The notes under the pieces: generated by a model
Database searches by the model: none
Seen by the model: the letters and a program-made list of their open reading frames with translations, nothing else
Told to the model about the DNA's origin: nothing
Part shown: positions 1-9,751 of the stretch, piece by piece
Layout: the number at the start of each line of letters is the position of its first letter
Position numbering within the stretch: position 1 is the first letter of the stretch
Source: Hydrangea macrophylla
Lineage: Eukaryota; Streptophyta; Magnoliopsida; Cornales; Hydrangeaceae
DNA: 64,000 nt
NCBI GenBank assembly: GCA_033977485.1
Contig: CM066989.1
Location: forward strand, 31,473,095-31,537,094
Direction: 5' to 3'
Position numbers and translations under genes: made by a program

Positions 1-903
1 AGTACGGTACGCCCACAGAGCATCAGTCAGTTTATAGGCCCAGTCTTTTCTGTTGAAACTAACCGTCTTCTCTAAGATGTGCTTGATTTCACGGTTAGCC
101 AACTCTGCTTGCCCATTCGTTAGCGGGTGGTAGGCTAGAGCGATCTTGTGATTAACCCCGTATTTCTTGAGTAATGACTCCAAAGGCCTATTACAAAAGT
201 GTTTGCATTGGTCACTTATTAGGGCTTTTGGGGTTCCGAAACGCGATAAGATATTGTCCTTAAGAAAGGATATTACCGTTTTGTGGTCATTGCGTCTCGT
301 CGGTATCGCTTCTACCCATTTTGATATATATTCCACAGCAAGGAGTATATATTCACAGTTATTAGATTTAGGAAATGGGTCCATGAAGTCGATGCCCCAA
401 CAATCGAATATTTCAATTGTGATGATGGGAGTTAAAGGCATCGAATTCCTTTTCGAAATTGTACCAAGCTTTTGACATCGCTAGCACGATTTACAAAAAG
501 CATAGGCATCTTTGAACACGGTGGGCCAATAAAAGCCACTGTGTAATACTTTGTGTGCGGTCTTTTGGGAAGCAAAATGGCCCGCGCAGGCTTCAGAATA
601 ATAGGAGGCCAAATTTATAGTTATGTCCTTGTTCAAAACGCAGCGCCTGATGACCTGATCAGAACAATACTTAAATAAGTATGGGTCATCGAAAAAGAAA
701 TGGCGTGCGAACGACAGGAACCTTTTCTTATCGTGATTTGACCAATGACTCGGGGTCTCTCCTATAACGAGGTATTTGATTATATCCGCGTACCAAGGCA
801 AGTTAGAGACGACCATTAGTTGTTCGTCTGGGAATTCATCTTTTATAGGTACCGGCTCCGTGGTGTCTGTGAATGTCAACCGAGATAAATGGTCGGCAAC
901 CAC
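1..903 (-). pseudogene. Element A integrase and RNase H tail (broken)
   Basis: The segment starts with the end of RNase H (VVADHLSRL), then a linker, then the integrase zinc-binding region (GHF...KVLHSGFYWP...CKSC) and the catalytic core. The frame is open across the whole stretch except for a TAG at 481-483, inside the CxxC end of the zinc finger (CKSC-stop-RC). Below 481 the core continues to the window edge with the DDE residues visible: WGIDF for the first Asp, ISDQCKHF for the second, and NGQAELANREIK for the Glu. The window starts inside the region after the Glu, so the C-terminal domain is missing. This protein would insert the cDNA copy into the host chromosome; the stop makes that impossible here. 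Confidence 0.8.
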
Positions 904-926
904 ATTCTGTACTCCTTTTTTATCCT

Positions 927-2051
927 TTATAGTGATATCAAATTCCTGGAGTAAGAGTATCCAGCGGATAAGCCTCTATTTTTGTCTTTCTTAGATAACA
1001 GGTACTTAAGGGCCGAGTGATCTGTAAAATAGACTATTGGGGACCCTATCAGATAAGACCTGAATTTGTCCAGAGCGAAGACTATTACCAGTAGCTCTTT
1101 TTCAGTAGTTGTATAATTCATTTGAGCTTCGTTGAGTGTTCGGCTGGCATAGTAGATTACATACGGCTTGTTGTCCTTCCTCTGTCCTAGGACTGCGCCA
1201 ATGGCGAAGTCACTAGCATCGCACATTAACTCGAATGGCAAACCCCAGTTGGGTGCCTGTATTATCGGTGCGGAGGTAAGGTGTTCCTTTAGTGTGTCAA
1301 AAGATGTTTGACAGTTATCCGACCACTCGAAAGGTGCATCTTTGACTAGGAGTTGGCACAGTGGTCGAGAGATCACACTGAAGTTTTGGATAAAGCGTCG
1401 ATAAAATCCTGCGTGTCCCAGAAAAGATCGGATGTCTTTAACTATACGGGGGACCGGTAAGTTGGAGATAATATCAATTTTTGCTTTATCGACTTGGATA
1501 CCTTTTTCAGAAATGATGTGACCGAGGACAATTCCCTTGGTCACCATGAAGTGACATTTTTCCCAATTTAATACTAGGTGTTCGTCCTCGCATCTCGCTA
1601 ACACTTTCTCAAGATTTTCGAGGCAGTTATTGAAACTATGGCCAAACACTGAGAAATCGTCCATAAAGACCTCGAGTGTCTGTTCAACCATATCACTGAA
1701 TATGCTTAACATGCACCGCTGAAAGGTAGCAGGTGCTTTGCATAAGGCGAACGGCATACGGCGGTAAGCGAATGTACCGAACGGACAAGTGAAAGTTGTT
1801 TTCTCCTGATCTTCAGGAGCTATTTCAATTTGGTTGTACCCACTGTATCCGTCCAAGAAGCAATAAAATTTATGACCCGCCACACTTTCTAGCATCTGAT
1901 CCATGAATGGCAATGGAAAGTGGTCTTTTCGGGTCACAATATTTAGCTTTCTATAATCAATACACATCCGCCATCCAATGGGGATGCGTGTTGGTACTAA
2001 CTCGCCATCTTTGTTTGGGATAACTGTTATACCAGCCTTTTTGGGCACCAC
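927..2051 (-). pseudogene. Element A reverse transcriptase and RNase H
   Basis: A 374-codon open stretch holding most of RT and the gypsy-type RNase H. RT landmarks in order: CIDYRKLN, DGYSGYNQIEIAPED, TTFTCPFGTFAYRRMPF, then the catalytic VFMDDFSVFG, the F-for-Y form seen in Athila elements. RNase H follows: LMCDASDFAIGAVLGQ with the first Asp, YTTTEKELL with the Glu, and FTDHSALKYL with a later Asp. Near position 985 the frame shifts by one base: the listed frame goes into nonsense (RGLSAGYSYS) while the true continuation (IRWILLLQEFD) is in the frame used by the 481-903 segment. The N-terminal start is a remnant Met after a frame break around 2,052-2,113. Confidence 0.85.
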
Positions 2052-2113
2052 CTGGGTTGGACTAACCCCAGAGCTGTCAGAGATAGGGTATATTATCCCA
2101 ATGTCTAGAAGTT

Positions 2114-2476
2114 TTAGGACTCCTTTTTAACGACTTCTTGCATGTTGGGATTCAGACGTCTCTGCATTTGTCGCAAAGGTTTAGCGTCGTCCTCCAGATA
2201 AATCTTATGGGTGCAAATAGATGGGCTTATGCCTTTTAGGTCAGCAATAGTCCATCCCAATGCTCCCTTATGCAGTTTGAACATTTGAATTAACTTATCC
2301 TCTTGTTCAAAATTCAAAGTAGCTGAGATTATAACAGGATAAGTCTTTTCAGTCCCTAAAAAGGCGTATTTGAGCTCTTTTGGAAGCTCCTTTAATTCCA
2401 AATTGGGAAATTGAAAGTTCAAAGGCATAGTTAACTTCGTTTTTGGAGGTAAAGGTTCATATGGTGTGACCCACAT
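2114..2476 (-). pseudogene. Element A protease-RT linker and RT N-terminus
   Basis: A 120-codon stretch just upstream of the RT. It contains LKELPKELKYAFLG, a Leu/Pro-rich link, PVIISATLNFEQE, LKGISPSICTHKIYLEDDAK and RRLNPNMQEVVKKE. This is the stretch that precedes the RT palm in Athila-type polyproteins. It ends about 60 bases before the next RT segment in another frame, so at least one indel lies between 2,051 and 2,114. It has no function of its own; it is part of the broken pol gene. Confidence 0.75.
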
Positions 2477-2941
2477 GCATTCATCTCTATCTTCCTATTT
2501 GGTTTCCATCATGAGGCAGGCATGATTTAGGGCAGCATCCAATGGGGTAGAATCAGTAGGTTGATAGGTAGGGTCAAATTGTGACACCACCACCTCCAAA
2601 GGATCTTTGTATTCTACAAGATCTGCCTCTTCTTCGATGATCGTTTCGATGAAGTTAACTTCTTCTTCGTCTTCGTATTCTTCAGGTCATGGATTTAAAA
2701 AAATCTTGACATTTAAAGTCATGTTCCTGAATACGGTGGTCATGATACCACTCCTTATTTTGATTGTGGCATCAATGGTGTTGAGGAATGGACGTCCAAA
2801 AATCACCAGGATTAGTGAACATGGGTTAGACACAGGTTCAGTGTCCAATATCACAAAATCGACCGGGAAGACAAATGTATCTATCTGTACCAGAACGTCT
2901 TCCAGTATTCCTCTAGGATATTTGACTGACCTGTCTGCTAA
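2477..2941 (-). pseudogene. Element A pol, degraded stretch between protease and RT
   Basis: No minus-strand frame stays open here for long. The region falls between the protease N-terminal part and the RT linker, so it should hold the rest of the protease and an acidic linker. The plus-strand open frame at 2,607-2,993 is antisense to this and does not look like a protein. Confidence 0.5.
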
Positions 2942-3223
2942 TTACAATGCAACTCGGGTGGGTTTGAGTTCACCCAACCCTAGTTGTTTATAGACTGAGT
3001 ATGGCAACAGGTTTACGCTAGCTCCTAAATCAAGGAGTGCGTTGTCTATCCTTTGATTCCCAATTCTACACGAGACAGTTGGGGTGCCAGGGTCTTTTAG
3101 CTTCAGAGGCAATTCATTTTGAATGATTGCACTTGCTTGGCAAGCGACATAGGCATGTTTCTTTACACTTTTCCTCCTTTTGAGCGTGCATAAGTCTTTT
3201 AGGTACTTAGCGTAGGCTGGCAC
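2942..3223 (-). pseudogene. Element A aspartic protease
   Basis: A 93-codon stretch with the retroelement aspartic protease signature LLDLGASVNLLPYSVYKQLG; the Asp of DLGAS would be the catalytic residue of each half of the dimer. It follows CQASAIIQNELPLKLKDPG, a typical lead-in. The family cuts the Gag-Pol polyprotein. The C-terminal half of the domain is not in this frame, so the gene is broken after GLGELKPTRVAL. Confidence 0.8.
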
Positions 3224-3262
3224 TTGTTTGATTGCATCCAGGAGCGGGAGATTGATTTTAAC

Positions 3263-3788
3263 TTATTTGAACAACTCCAAGAACTCCTGATTCTTTGCCT
3301 CGTTCTGGGGCTTCTTGAGCCTTTGAGGGTAAGGCGCAGAAAAAGGGCATTTAGGTAATTCGTCAATGACAGGCTCCTTTCCAGGCCTTATCTCCACTTT
3401 TTCTACTTCTTTAGAAGCGTCCTTGTTTGGTTCTAATGGTTTGTCATTAGTGGACGACTCTTCTACTTGAGTAGATGATTTGCTCCTAATTAGCACTTCC
3501 TCCTCTTCATACTCCTCGGGAGTAGAATGAGGCATGCATGTTTTGCCCTATGACTTTGCCGCTTGTTAATGTAGTCACGGCTTTTGCCTGTTCATGATTA
3601 GGAGGGCCATTGTTGTATCCCTTTGGGTTTGGAAGTGGTTGAGCGGGAAATGTGCCACTCGAACCCTCTTGTCGTGCATCCATCCTCTCTAATGTTGCGG
3701 ACATTTTGCTCATCATTTGAATTGACTGTTGCGTTAAATTCGCGTTAGAGAGTGGATCTTCCTCTTGCACCTTCTTGTGAGGTGGCAC
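3263..3788 (-). pseudogene. Element A gag-pro linker (two overlapping frames)
   Basis: Two overlapping open stretches (3,507-3,788 and 3,263-3,535) in different frames cover the low-complexity link between Gag and protease. The first has LPNPKGYNNGPPNHEQ and KAVTTLTSGKVIGQ; the second is acidic and Lys-rich and ends in CPFSAPYPQRLKKPQNEAKNQ and FLELFK, the motif that usually comes right before the Athila protease. The 29-base overlap marks a frameshift near 3,520. Confidence 0.65.
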
Positions 3789-3953
3789 ATAGACATTTGC
3801 TTGTTGATTATGTAAGGGTTGAGCGTTGTTGTAGTTGTTTGATTTATTTTGATTGAATGGCTGGGACTGCTTGTTGTATTGCCCTTGATATTGGTTATTG
3901 TTATTGTAGGGCTGTTGTTGTGGATATTAGTTTTAGATCCCAGCATTGTTTTT

Positions 3954-4820
3954 TCAATCAAAACCGGGGTGAATCCATCTGTTGTTATTATTTTGCGAAT
4001 TGTAATTATTATAGGAATTCTCGGCCCCCCTATACCCTTGCATGGCATTCATTTCCATGGGGGGTTGTTCTTGAAAATATGGCACATTGGGACAATATTG
4101 AGTAGTGTGTCCCAGCATGTTACATGTGCCACATGGTTCTTCAGGCAAAAACTGCCTAGAACTCTCTCCTTTCATCCCCAATTCTTCCACTTTCTTTGCT
4201 AGTTCTTCATACTTGTTCATAAGATGATCCTCACTTTTTAGTTGATATAAACTTTTCTCTTCTACACAGGAGATCTGTGAGCGTGGGACATCTTCCGAAT
4301 TCGACCACTCATGGGCATGTTCAGCTAACCACTCGAAGTGAGCTTCAGCTTCTTCAGTGTTTTTACGAAGAAATGGCCCTAAACTCATGGTCTCGACCAA
4401 CTTTTTAGTTTCCCCATTCAACCATTCATAGAAATAACTTATGGTTCGCCATTTCTTGTACCCATGATGTGGGCATGAGAGTAGCAAATCCTTGAAACGC
4501 TCCCAAGTTTGGGTGAAGGTTTTATTGCTCTTTTGTTTGTAAGAGTTTATTTGTCTTTTAAGCTCGGTGGTCATGCGAGGTGGAAAGAATTTCTTTAGGA
4601 AAGCAGTGTTCATCGCATGCCACGTGTAGATTGAATTGGGTTTTAAGGTGAGTAACCACACTTTTGCTTTATCCTTCAAGGTGAAGGGAAACATCATTAG
4701 ACGTGCCACGTCTACAGGACAATTCTGTGAAAATGTTTTGCAAACATCCTCAAAGTCCTTGACATGAAGATACGCCTTCTCGCTCTCCATTCCATGAAAA
4801 GTAGGAAGGAGTTGAATCAT
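3954..4820 (-). pseudogene. Element A Gag with zinc knuckle
   Basis: A 288-codon stretch. The N-terminal two-thirds is the plant retrotransposon Gag (capsid-like) domain: FHGMESEKAYLHVKDFEDVC, MMFPFTLKDKAKVWL, FLKKFFPP, and FTQTWERFKDLLLSCPHHG. It is followed near residues 225-245 by a zinc knuckle CGTCNMLGHTTQYC with C-x2-C-x4-H-x4-C spacing, then an Asn-rich tail. Gag would form the virus-like particle and bind the RNA. The Met at 4,820 is probably not the real start: a stop lies 15 bases upstream in this frame, while the neighbouring frame continues upstream with Gag-like residues, so a one-base shift sits next to it. The tail drifts out of frame at about 3,954. Confidence 0.8.
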
Positions 4821-5167
4821 TCCATTGCAAAATTAGAATTCGCATGCATGAGGTGGAATGAGAATACAAGACAGTATAGGTGCGTGTTCGGGTGTCATGA
4901 GGTCACACAAAGAACGCAGTGAATCGTCAATTAGTACGACCACATTATCACCGTTTTCACTTTGATTTTCAACCATTGAATCGATCGGTGTAACTATGGG
5001 GTTAATAGAACTAGAGGAACTGGATGAATAGAATGGGTATCCGTAATGGAATTATCGGACATATAGGGAAAGATCCTAAGGAAATTTTTAATCTAAAGAA
5101 CAAAAGAAAAAGAAAAACAGAAAAAGATAAGAAAGATTGATTTAATTGAAGCGTTAGCTTGTCGCCT
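4821..5167 (-). other. Element A leader between primer site and gag
   Basis: Non-coding or broken sequence between the primer site and the Gag-like frame. It likely contains the true gag start, now out of frame. No other motif seen. Confidence 0.5.
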
Positions 5168-5185
5168 TCCCCGGCAACGGCGCCA
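5168..5185 (-). promoter_or_regulatory. Element A primer binding site, tRNA-Asp
   Basis: The plus strand reads TCCCCGGCAACGGCGCCA, which is the 3' end of plant nuclear tRNA-Asp(GUC) including CCA, as I remember that tRNA. The minus (element sense) strand is therefore its 18-base complement. A tRNA-Asp primer is characteristic of Athila elements. It sits a few bases inside the LTR end at 5,192. Confidence 0.9.
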
Positions 5186-5191
5186 AAAACT

Positions 5192-6820
5192 TGACACGAA
5201 GATTTTTCTGTGTGCGCTTGTGTGCTATACCCAAGTATAGGTAATCATGCAAGTAGTAGTCTGGTTAAGTCCAGGTCGATCCCACAGGAAAGGTGTTAAA
5301 CTAATTACTTAGATTATTCTCAAACAAGAAAATAAACTTCAATATTTTTAAAAGGTGTAGAACACAAAGTTCCACAGTTTAACAACTACTAAAACTGAAG
5401 CAATTAACTAGATTAACTAATTACTAACTAATTAACTAAAGCAATGATTTAAAATGTGTTTTTCTTAATTAAAAAGGAATGTTGGGATTACACGAATCCA
5501 CCGAGACCTAGCCATCTACCATGCAATTACATTGAAGCTCAGTGGAGCACACCCTCTACAGTATTCTGTATTTCTCTTAGGATAAAGAATCCATAGTCTT
5601 TTCATGACCGGGACTATATCATCACATTTACGTTTGAAATACATAAAAGCGGTTTAAAACAATAGTTTAGACTCTAACCTACAATGGTATTAGCATTGAA
5701 TGTGGTTTGCAAAATATATTGAAGAAAAATGCCTCAAGGCTTTAGGTTTAAAGACTGTTTTGACAAACTGAGCATTTGGGGACAGTTTGATAATGAATCA
5801 GTAAAGCAGAAAGTCTAGGAATACTGCATAGAATGTCCTCAAGAATCAGAATGTTCGATCGATTGACGCGCTTTTGATCGATTGAATATCTTCATCTCTC
5901 GATCAATCGAACTAACTTCGATCGCTCGACAATGTCTCTGGTCCGATCGATCGAACTACCTTCGATCGATCGAACACAGAAATTAATCTGCTGCATGGCA
6001 GAGGCCTGAGATCACGGTTTCATCGTGGTCTCCCAACCCGGGGACTACTCAGACCTAGTCTGGAGTGTCACAGATTTATTCTTAATGTAAATATTCATTA
6101 ACGTTGCATTTGGTTGAGATTTAAACATGCAATCAATGAAAAACTATGATTTAAACGCTACAAACAAGCAAAACTACTATCTACTCAGATTTCAACTATG
6201 TAAGCTACTAAAAGAATGCAAACAAAACTGATATAATCAAAACCTGGAATGAACAAGCTATTAATAGACTTTAAACTGCAACCGAATTCAATATCCAATC
6301 AACAAACCTACAAAAATCAAAGTAGAACACTCTCTCTCTATGTAAAACTGATAAAAGCAAAGTGGACGTCCTTATAGACGTACACAATATGAGTATATAT
6401 ACTAACAACCTAATGCTAGGGTTAAAAACCCGTTTCTGCTGCATGCGCGTATAATCTGATAAAAGCCATGTTCGATCGATCGAACCATTCTCGATCGATT
6501 GAACTTCTGGAACTTCGAGCGCTGGAGCTTCTCTCAATCGATCGAAACTTCAATCGATCGAATGGTCTTCAATCGATCGATCTGTTGATCGATCTAATGT
6601 TCTCCAATCGATCAAACTCTGCATTTTAGCTTCCAATTGTCTTTGTTAGAATTCAGCACTTCCTTTTATCATTATCTTTAAATTCTTCACACAGTAACTG
6701 TAATCTGCACAAATTACAGCTAAAACAAACAAGTTATCATAGTTTAATCAATATGTGCATAAACTAGCATTGTAATTCAAATTGCAGATAAAAGGAGGAA
6801 TTGTAAACTATATCAATACA
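5192..6820 (-). repeat. Element A 5' LTR (right edge approximate)
   Basis: The left end (LTR 3' end in element sense) is the TGACACGAAG at 5,192, giving the usual CA terminus next to the primer site. The right end is not certain; a CA at about 6,819 would give an LTR of about 1.6 kb, normal for Athila. It contains the motif CCAAGTATAGG...CCCACAGG, seen again in LTR I at 56,850, and a dense set of ATCGAT palindromes. A 3' LTR for comparison lies outside the window. Confidence 0.6.
5849..6625. repeat. Cluster of TCGATCGA/CAATCGAT palindromes in LTR A
   Basis: Two blocks (5,850-5,985 and 6,468-6,625) carry about fifteen variants of TTCGATCGATCGAAC or CAATCGATCGAA, spaced roughly 15-30 bases apart. 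Each is a near-perfect palindrome. They lie inside the LTR rather than in coding sequence. Confidence 0.8.
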
Positions 6821-7019
6821 TTTTCTTCTTTTAGCGCAGTTGTATTTAACAAATACCCCCGCTTGTCATTTGTATTTATCCCTGCTTATGTAATATTCGA
6901 AGTTTGTTTATCGATGGTCCTTGGTTACTTGGAGAACCTTATTTTATGCATTCGACTTTCTGAAAACATCTGTGGTATGATTTTGATCAGATATTTGCTT
7001 TTGGTACTTGTTTGGGCAT

Positions 7020-7880
7020 GCTAGGACGATTAGAGGCAAACGAGGCGGGTGGCCGAAGTTGGCCCCTAGTTTGGGATATGTATGGTGGTGAGGCAAACTA
7101 GGTGGATGACCGACGTTTGCCCATAGTTTAGAAGAGGGTTAGGAAAACGAGGCGGGTGGCCGAAGGTTTAGGACCGCGACTTTATTTTTCTCACACGCTC
7201 ATAATTTTGCCTAGGCCCCAGTTAGGTGACCTAGCGAGCTCTTTTCTCTACTTTGTTATTGCTCACTTTGGATTTAACTCTAACTTTTGCCTAGGCGTGC
7301 TTTCGGATTTTCAACCTAGCGAGCCATCCTTCTTTTCTTTCTTGAAAGTCTACCTACGTACCCCCGAACGGGGATCAATTCCAACATAGTTCGGGCCAAA
7401 GTTTTGAAAGAAAAGGGGTTGATTATGATGGTGTCGACCAAACCGATGCGGTTGCCTACGTATCCCCGAGTGGGAATCAGGTCGAGCGTAGTTCAGGCCA
7501 AAGTTTTAAAAGAAAAGGGGTTGATTATGATGGTGTTGACCGAACCGATGCGGTTGCCTACGTATCCCCGAGTGGGAATCAGGTTGAGCGTAGTTTAGGC
7601 CAAAGTTTTGAAAGAAAATGGGTTTTGGGGATTGGTCAAGCATAGTACTTTTTAAGGCGATCCATGTTGATTGGTTCTTTGAATTCAATGCCATCGAGGT
7701 CCATGAGGTAGGTTGCTCCTCCGGAAAGGATAGTTTTGACGATATAAGGGCCGACCCATTTGGGTTTGAACTTTCCGCATGGATCAAAGATCGGGCTCGC
7801 AATTCCTTAAGGACAAGGTCACCCTTGACAATTTTCCTCGGACAAACCCTTTTGTTGAAAGCACGGGCTATCCTCTTTTG
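7020..7880 (-). other. Element B 3' UTR with repeated modules
   Basis: Three kinds of repeated module, none coding. (1) GGCAAACGAGGCGGGTGGCC units at 7,033, 7,090 and 7,145. (2) A GCCTAGGC...CCTAGCGAGC unit at 7,200-7,335. (3) A CCTACGTA...GAATCAG...CGTAGTTC unit at 7,349-7,397, 7,451-7,497 and 7,552-7,597; the last two lie in ~103-bp direct repeats. All three module types recur in the same order in the 3' UTR of C (40,255-40,835), and versions appear in the D region (52,930-53,830). Short open frames here are by-products of the repeats. Confidence 0.75.
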
Positions 7881-7886
7881 ATAGAT

Positions 7887-9019
7887 TCAAACATGGTCGA
7901 CTGCCGCTAGGCGCTTTTCATCTATGAGAGCCAATTCTTCGTACCTTTCCCTCAACCAATCTGATTCCAAAATTTTGCATTCTGCCATCACGCTCAGGGA
8001 CGGTAGTCTATCTCGACTAGAAGTACTGCTTCCATTCCATACACTAGTGAGTAAGGAGTTGCTCCTGTGGACGTCTTTATCGATGTTCTGTATCCCCAAA
8101 GTGCGAATGGTAGCTTTTCATGCCAGTCTTTGTAGGTATCTGCCGATTTCTACAGTATGGCCTTGACATTCTTGTTTGAAGCTTCGACTGCCCCATTAGT
8201 TTGTGGCATGTACGGTGATGACTTGTGATAAGTGATTTTGTATTCCTCAAATAGATCCCTGACTTTAGCTTTGAAATGACTACCATTATCTAAAATGATC
8301 TCATAGAGGACTCCATAGCGACAAATGAGGTTCTTCTTGATGAACTTGGCCACTTCCTTAGCCCCTAGCTTGGTGTAGGATGCGGCTTCTACCCATTTTG
8401 TGAAGTAGTCAATGGCCACTAAAATGTATCGGTTTCTGTTTGCGGCCTTCGGGACGATTTCGCCAATGATATCGATTCCCCAAGTTGAGAATGGCCACGG
8501 GGAAGTCATACTATAGAGCAGAGATGGTGGTACATGTATCATGTTCGCGTGGATCGTGCACTTGTGGCACCTTTTTACGTATTCGCAACAATCTTTCTCC
8601 AATGTTGTCTAGTAGTACCCCTGTCTTACAATCTTCTTGGCTAGCATATGACCATTCATGTGTGGACCACACACCCCTTCGTGTATTTCTTCCATCATTC
8701 TTCTGGCGCTTTTTCCAAACAAGCAAGTCAGGTTGTGACCATTGTACCCTTTCTTCAATAATTTCCCACCGCAAATGATGAATTGCGCTGCGAATCTTTG
8801 ACATGCCCTTTTGTCTTTCTCGGTACACTCTTGGGGGTACGTCCCTTTTTCTATGAAGTCCCAGACATCTTGATACCACGGTGTTTTGTTCTCTTCTTCT
8901 TCGATTGCGGCGACTATGTTGAACGAAGGCTCGTACCTTTGCTCAATTACCAAAGGCATCATCCTAACTCCCACAGGAATTTTGATCATGGAGGCTAAGG
9001 TAGCCAATGAATCTGCTAG
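7887..9019 (-). pseudogene. Element B integrase (broken by stops and a frameshift)
   Basis: The reading frame continues from the RNase H segment. Zinc finger: EIHEGVCGPHMNGH...GYY, stop TAG at 8,609-8,611, then CCEYVKRCHKC. Core: WGIDIIGEI (Asp), ILDNGSHFKAK (Asp), NGAVEASNKNVK (Glu), so the DDE set is complete. A TAG at about 8,147-8,149 follows VKAIL; a frameshift near 8,005 leads into AECKILESDWLRERYEELAL, which ends with TGA at 7,887. Up to 8,150 the gene is broken only by point stops. Integrase would join the cDNA to target DNA. The antisense frames in this stretch have no family resemblance. Confidence 0.82.
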
Positions 9020-9751
9020 CTAGTTTTCTTCCCTAGGCAAGTAGAAGAATGTGATGTTCTTGAACTGCCTCTTGAGTTGATCAAGATGATCATGATAGGG
9101 CTTCAACCTTTCTTCTTTTACTTTCCATTCTCCTCTAGCTTGTGATATAATGAGGTTTGAATCCTCGAAGACATCCAACTTCTGAACTTTCAACTCTATG
9201 GCTGCTTCCATCCCCAGAATGCATGCCTCGTACTCAGCAGTGTTGTTGGTGGAGTTATAATTGAGCTTCATTGCCAGCGGAGTGTGGTCCCCACTCGGTG
9301 ACACTAGAATCATTCCTACTCCGTATCCTTTCATGTTGGCTGCTCCATCGAAGTATAACTTCCACTGTTCTTCCTTGATTTCCATGGTATTTTTGTCTGA
9401 AAATGGAAAGTCCCCATTTTCTTCAGAGTCAACAGCGTGCTCCGCAAGATGCTCAGCTACGGTTCTCCCTTTTACCGATTTGCTTGTAACGTACTTCATA
9501 TCGAATTCGGATAGTAGAAGTAACCAACGAGATATACGACCAGTCAGGGCGGGTTTTTCGAGGAGGTATTTTAGAGGATCCATGCGGGATATGAGCACAA
9601 CCGGGAAGGCCAGCATGTAGTGCCTTAGTCGGCGAGTGCACCAAACCAAGGCCCAACATGTTTTTTCGAGGGTAGAGTAGTTGAGCTCATACCCAGTCAT
9701 CCTCTTGCTGAGGTAATATATGGCTTTTTTGGAGTGGCTTTCTCCTTCTTC
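9020..9751 (-). pseudogene. Element B RNase H plus archaeal-type RNase H
   Basis: Two RNase H units in tandem in one frame. The first, continuing from the RT segment, has YSTLEKTCWALVW and HYMLAFPVVLISRMDPLKYL. After a linker (AEHAVDSEENGDFP) the second starts at WKLYFDGAANMKGYGVGMIL (catalytic Asp in FDGA), followed by NNTAEYEACILGMEAAIEL (Glu) and VFEDSNLIISQARGEW (Asp). The second unit resembles the archaeal-type domain that Tat elements gained. RNase H removes the RNA strand during reverse transcription. The ends are set by in-frame stops: TAA at 9,752-9,754 between RT and the first unit, and TAG at 9,020-9,022 before the integrase. Confidence 0.85.

Larger units (their letters stand above)
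1..6820 (-). mobile_element. Element A: Athila-type Ty3/gypsy retrotransposon, partial
   Basis: Reading on the minus strand from right to left the order is LTR, primer site, gag, protease, reverse transcriptase, RNase H, integrase. The Ty3/gypsy order is protease-RT-RNase H-integrase, as here. RT wording (FMDD instead of YMDD, DGYSGYNQI, TTFTCPFGTF) and a tRNA-Asp primer site both fit the Athila lineage. The integrase core runs off position 1, so the 3' end and 3' LTR lie outside the window. Frameshifts and stops in every domain make it a dead copy. The right edge near 6,820 is an estimate from a CA dinucleotide; it lies next to 3' UTR sequence of element B, into which A was probably inserted. 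Confidence 0.85.

Noticed and set aside
2607..2993. 128-codon plus-strand ORF
   Set aside because: Antisense to the protease-RT region of A; Ser-rich start comes from acidic codons on the other strand.
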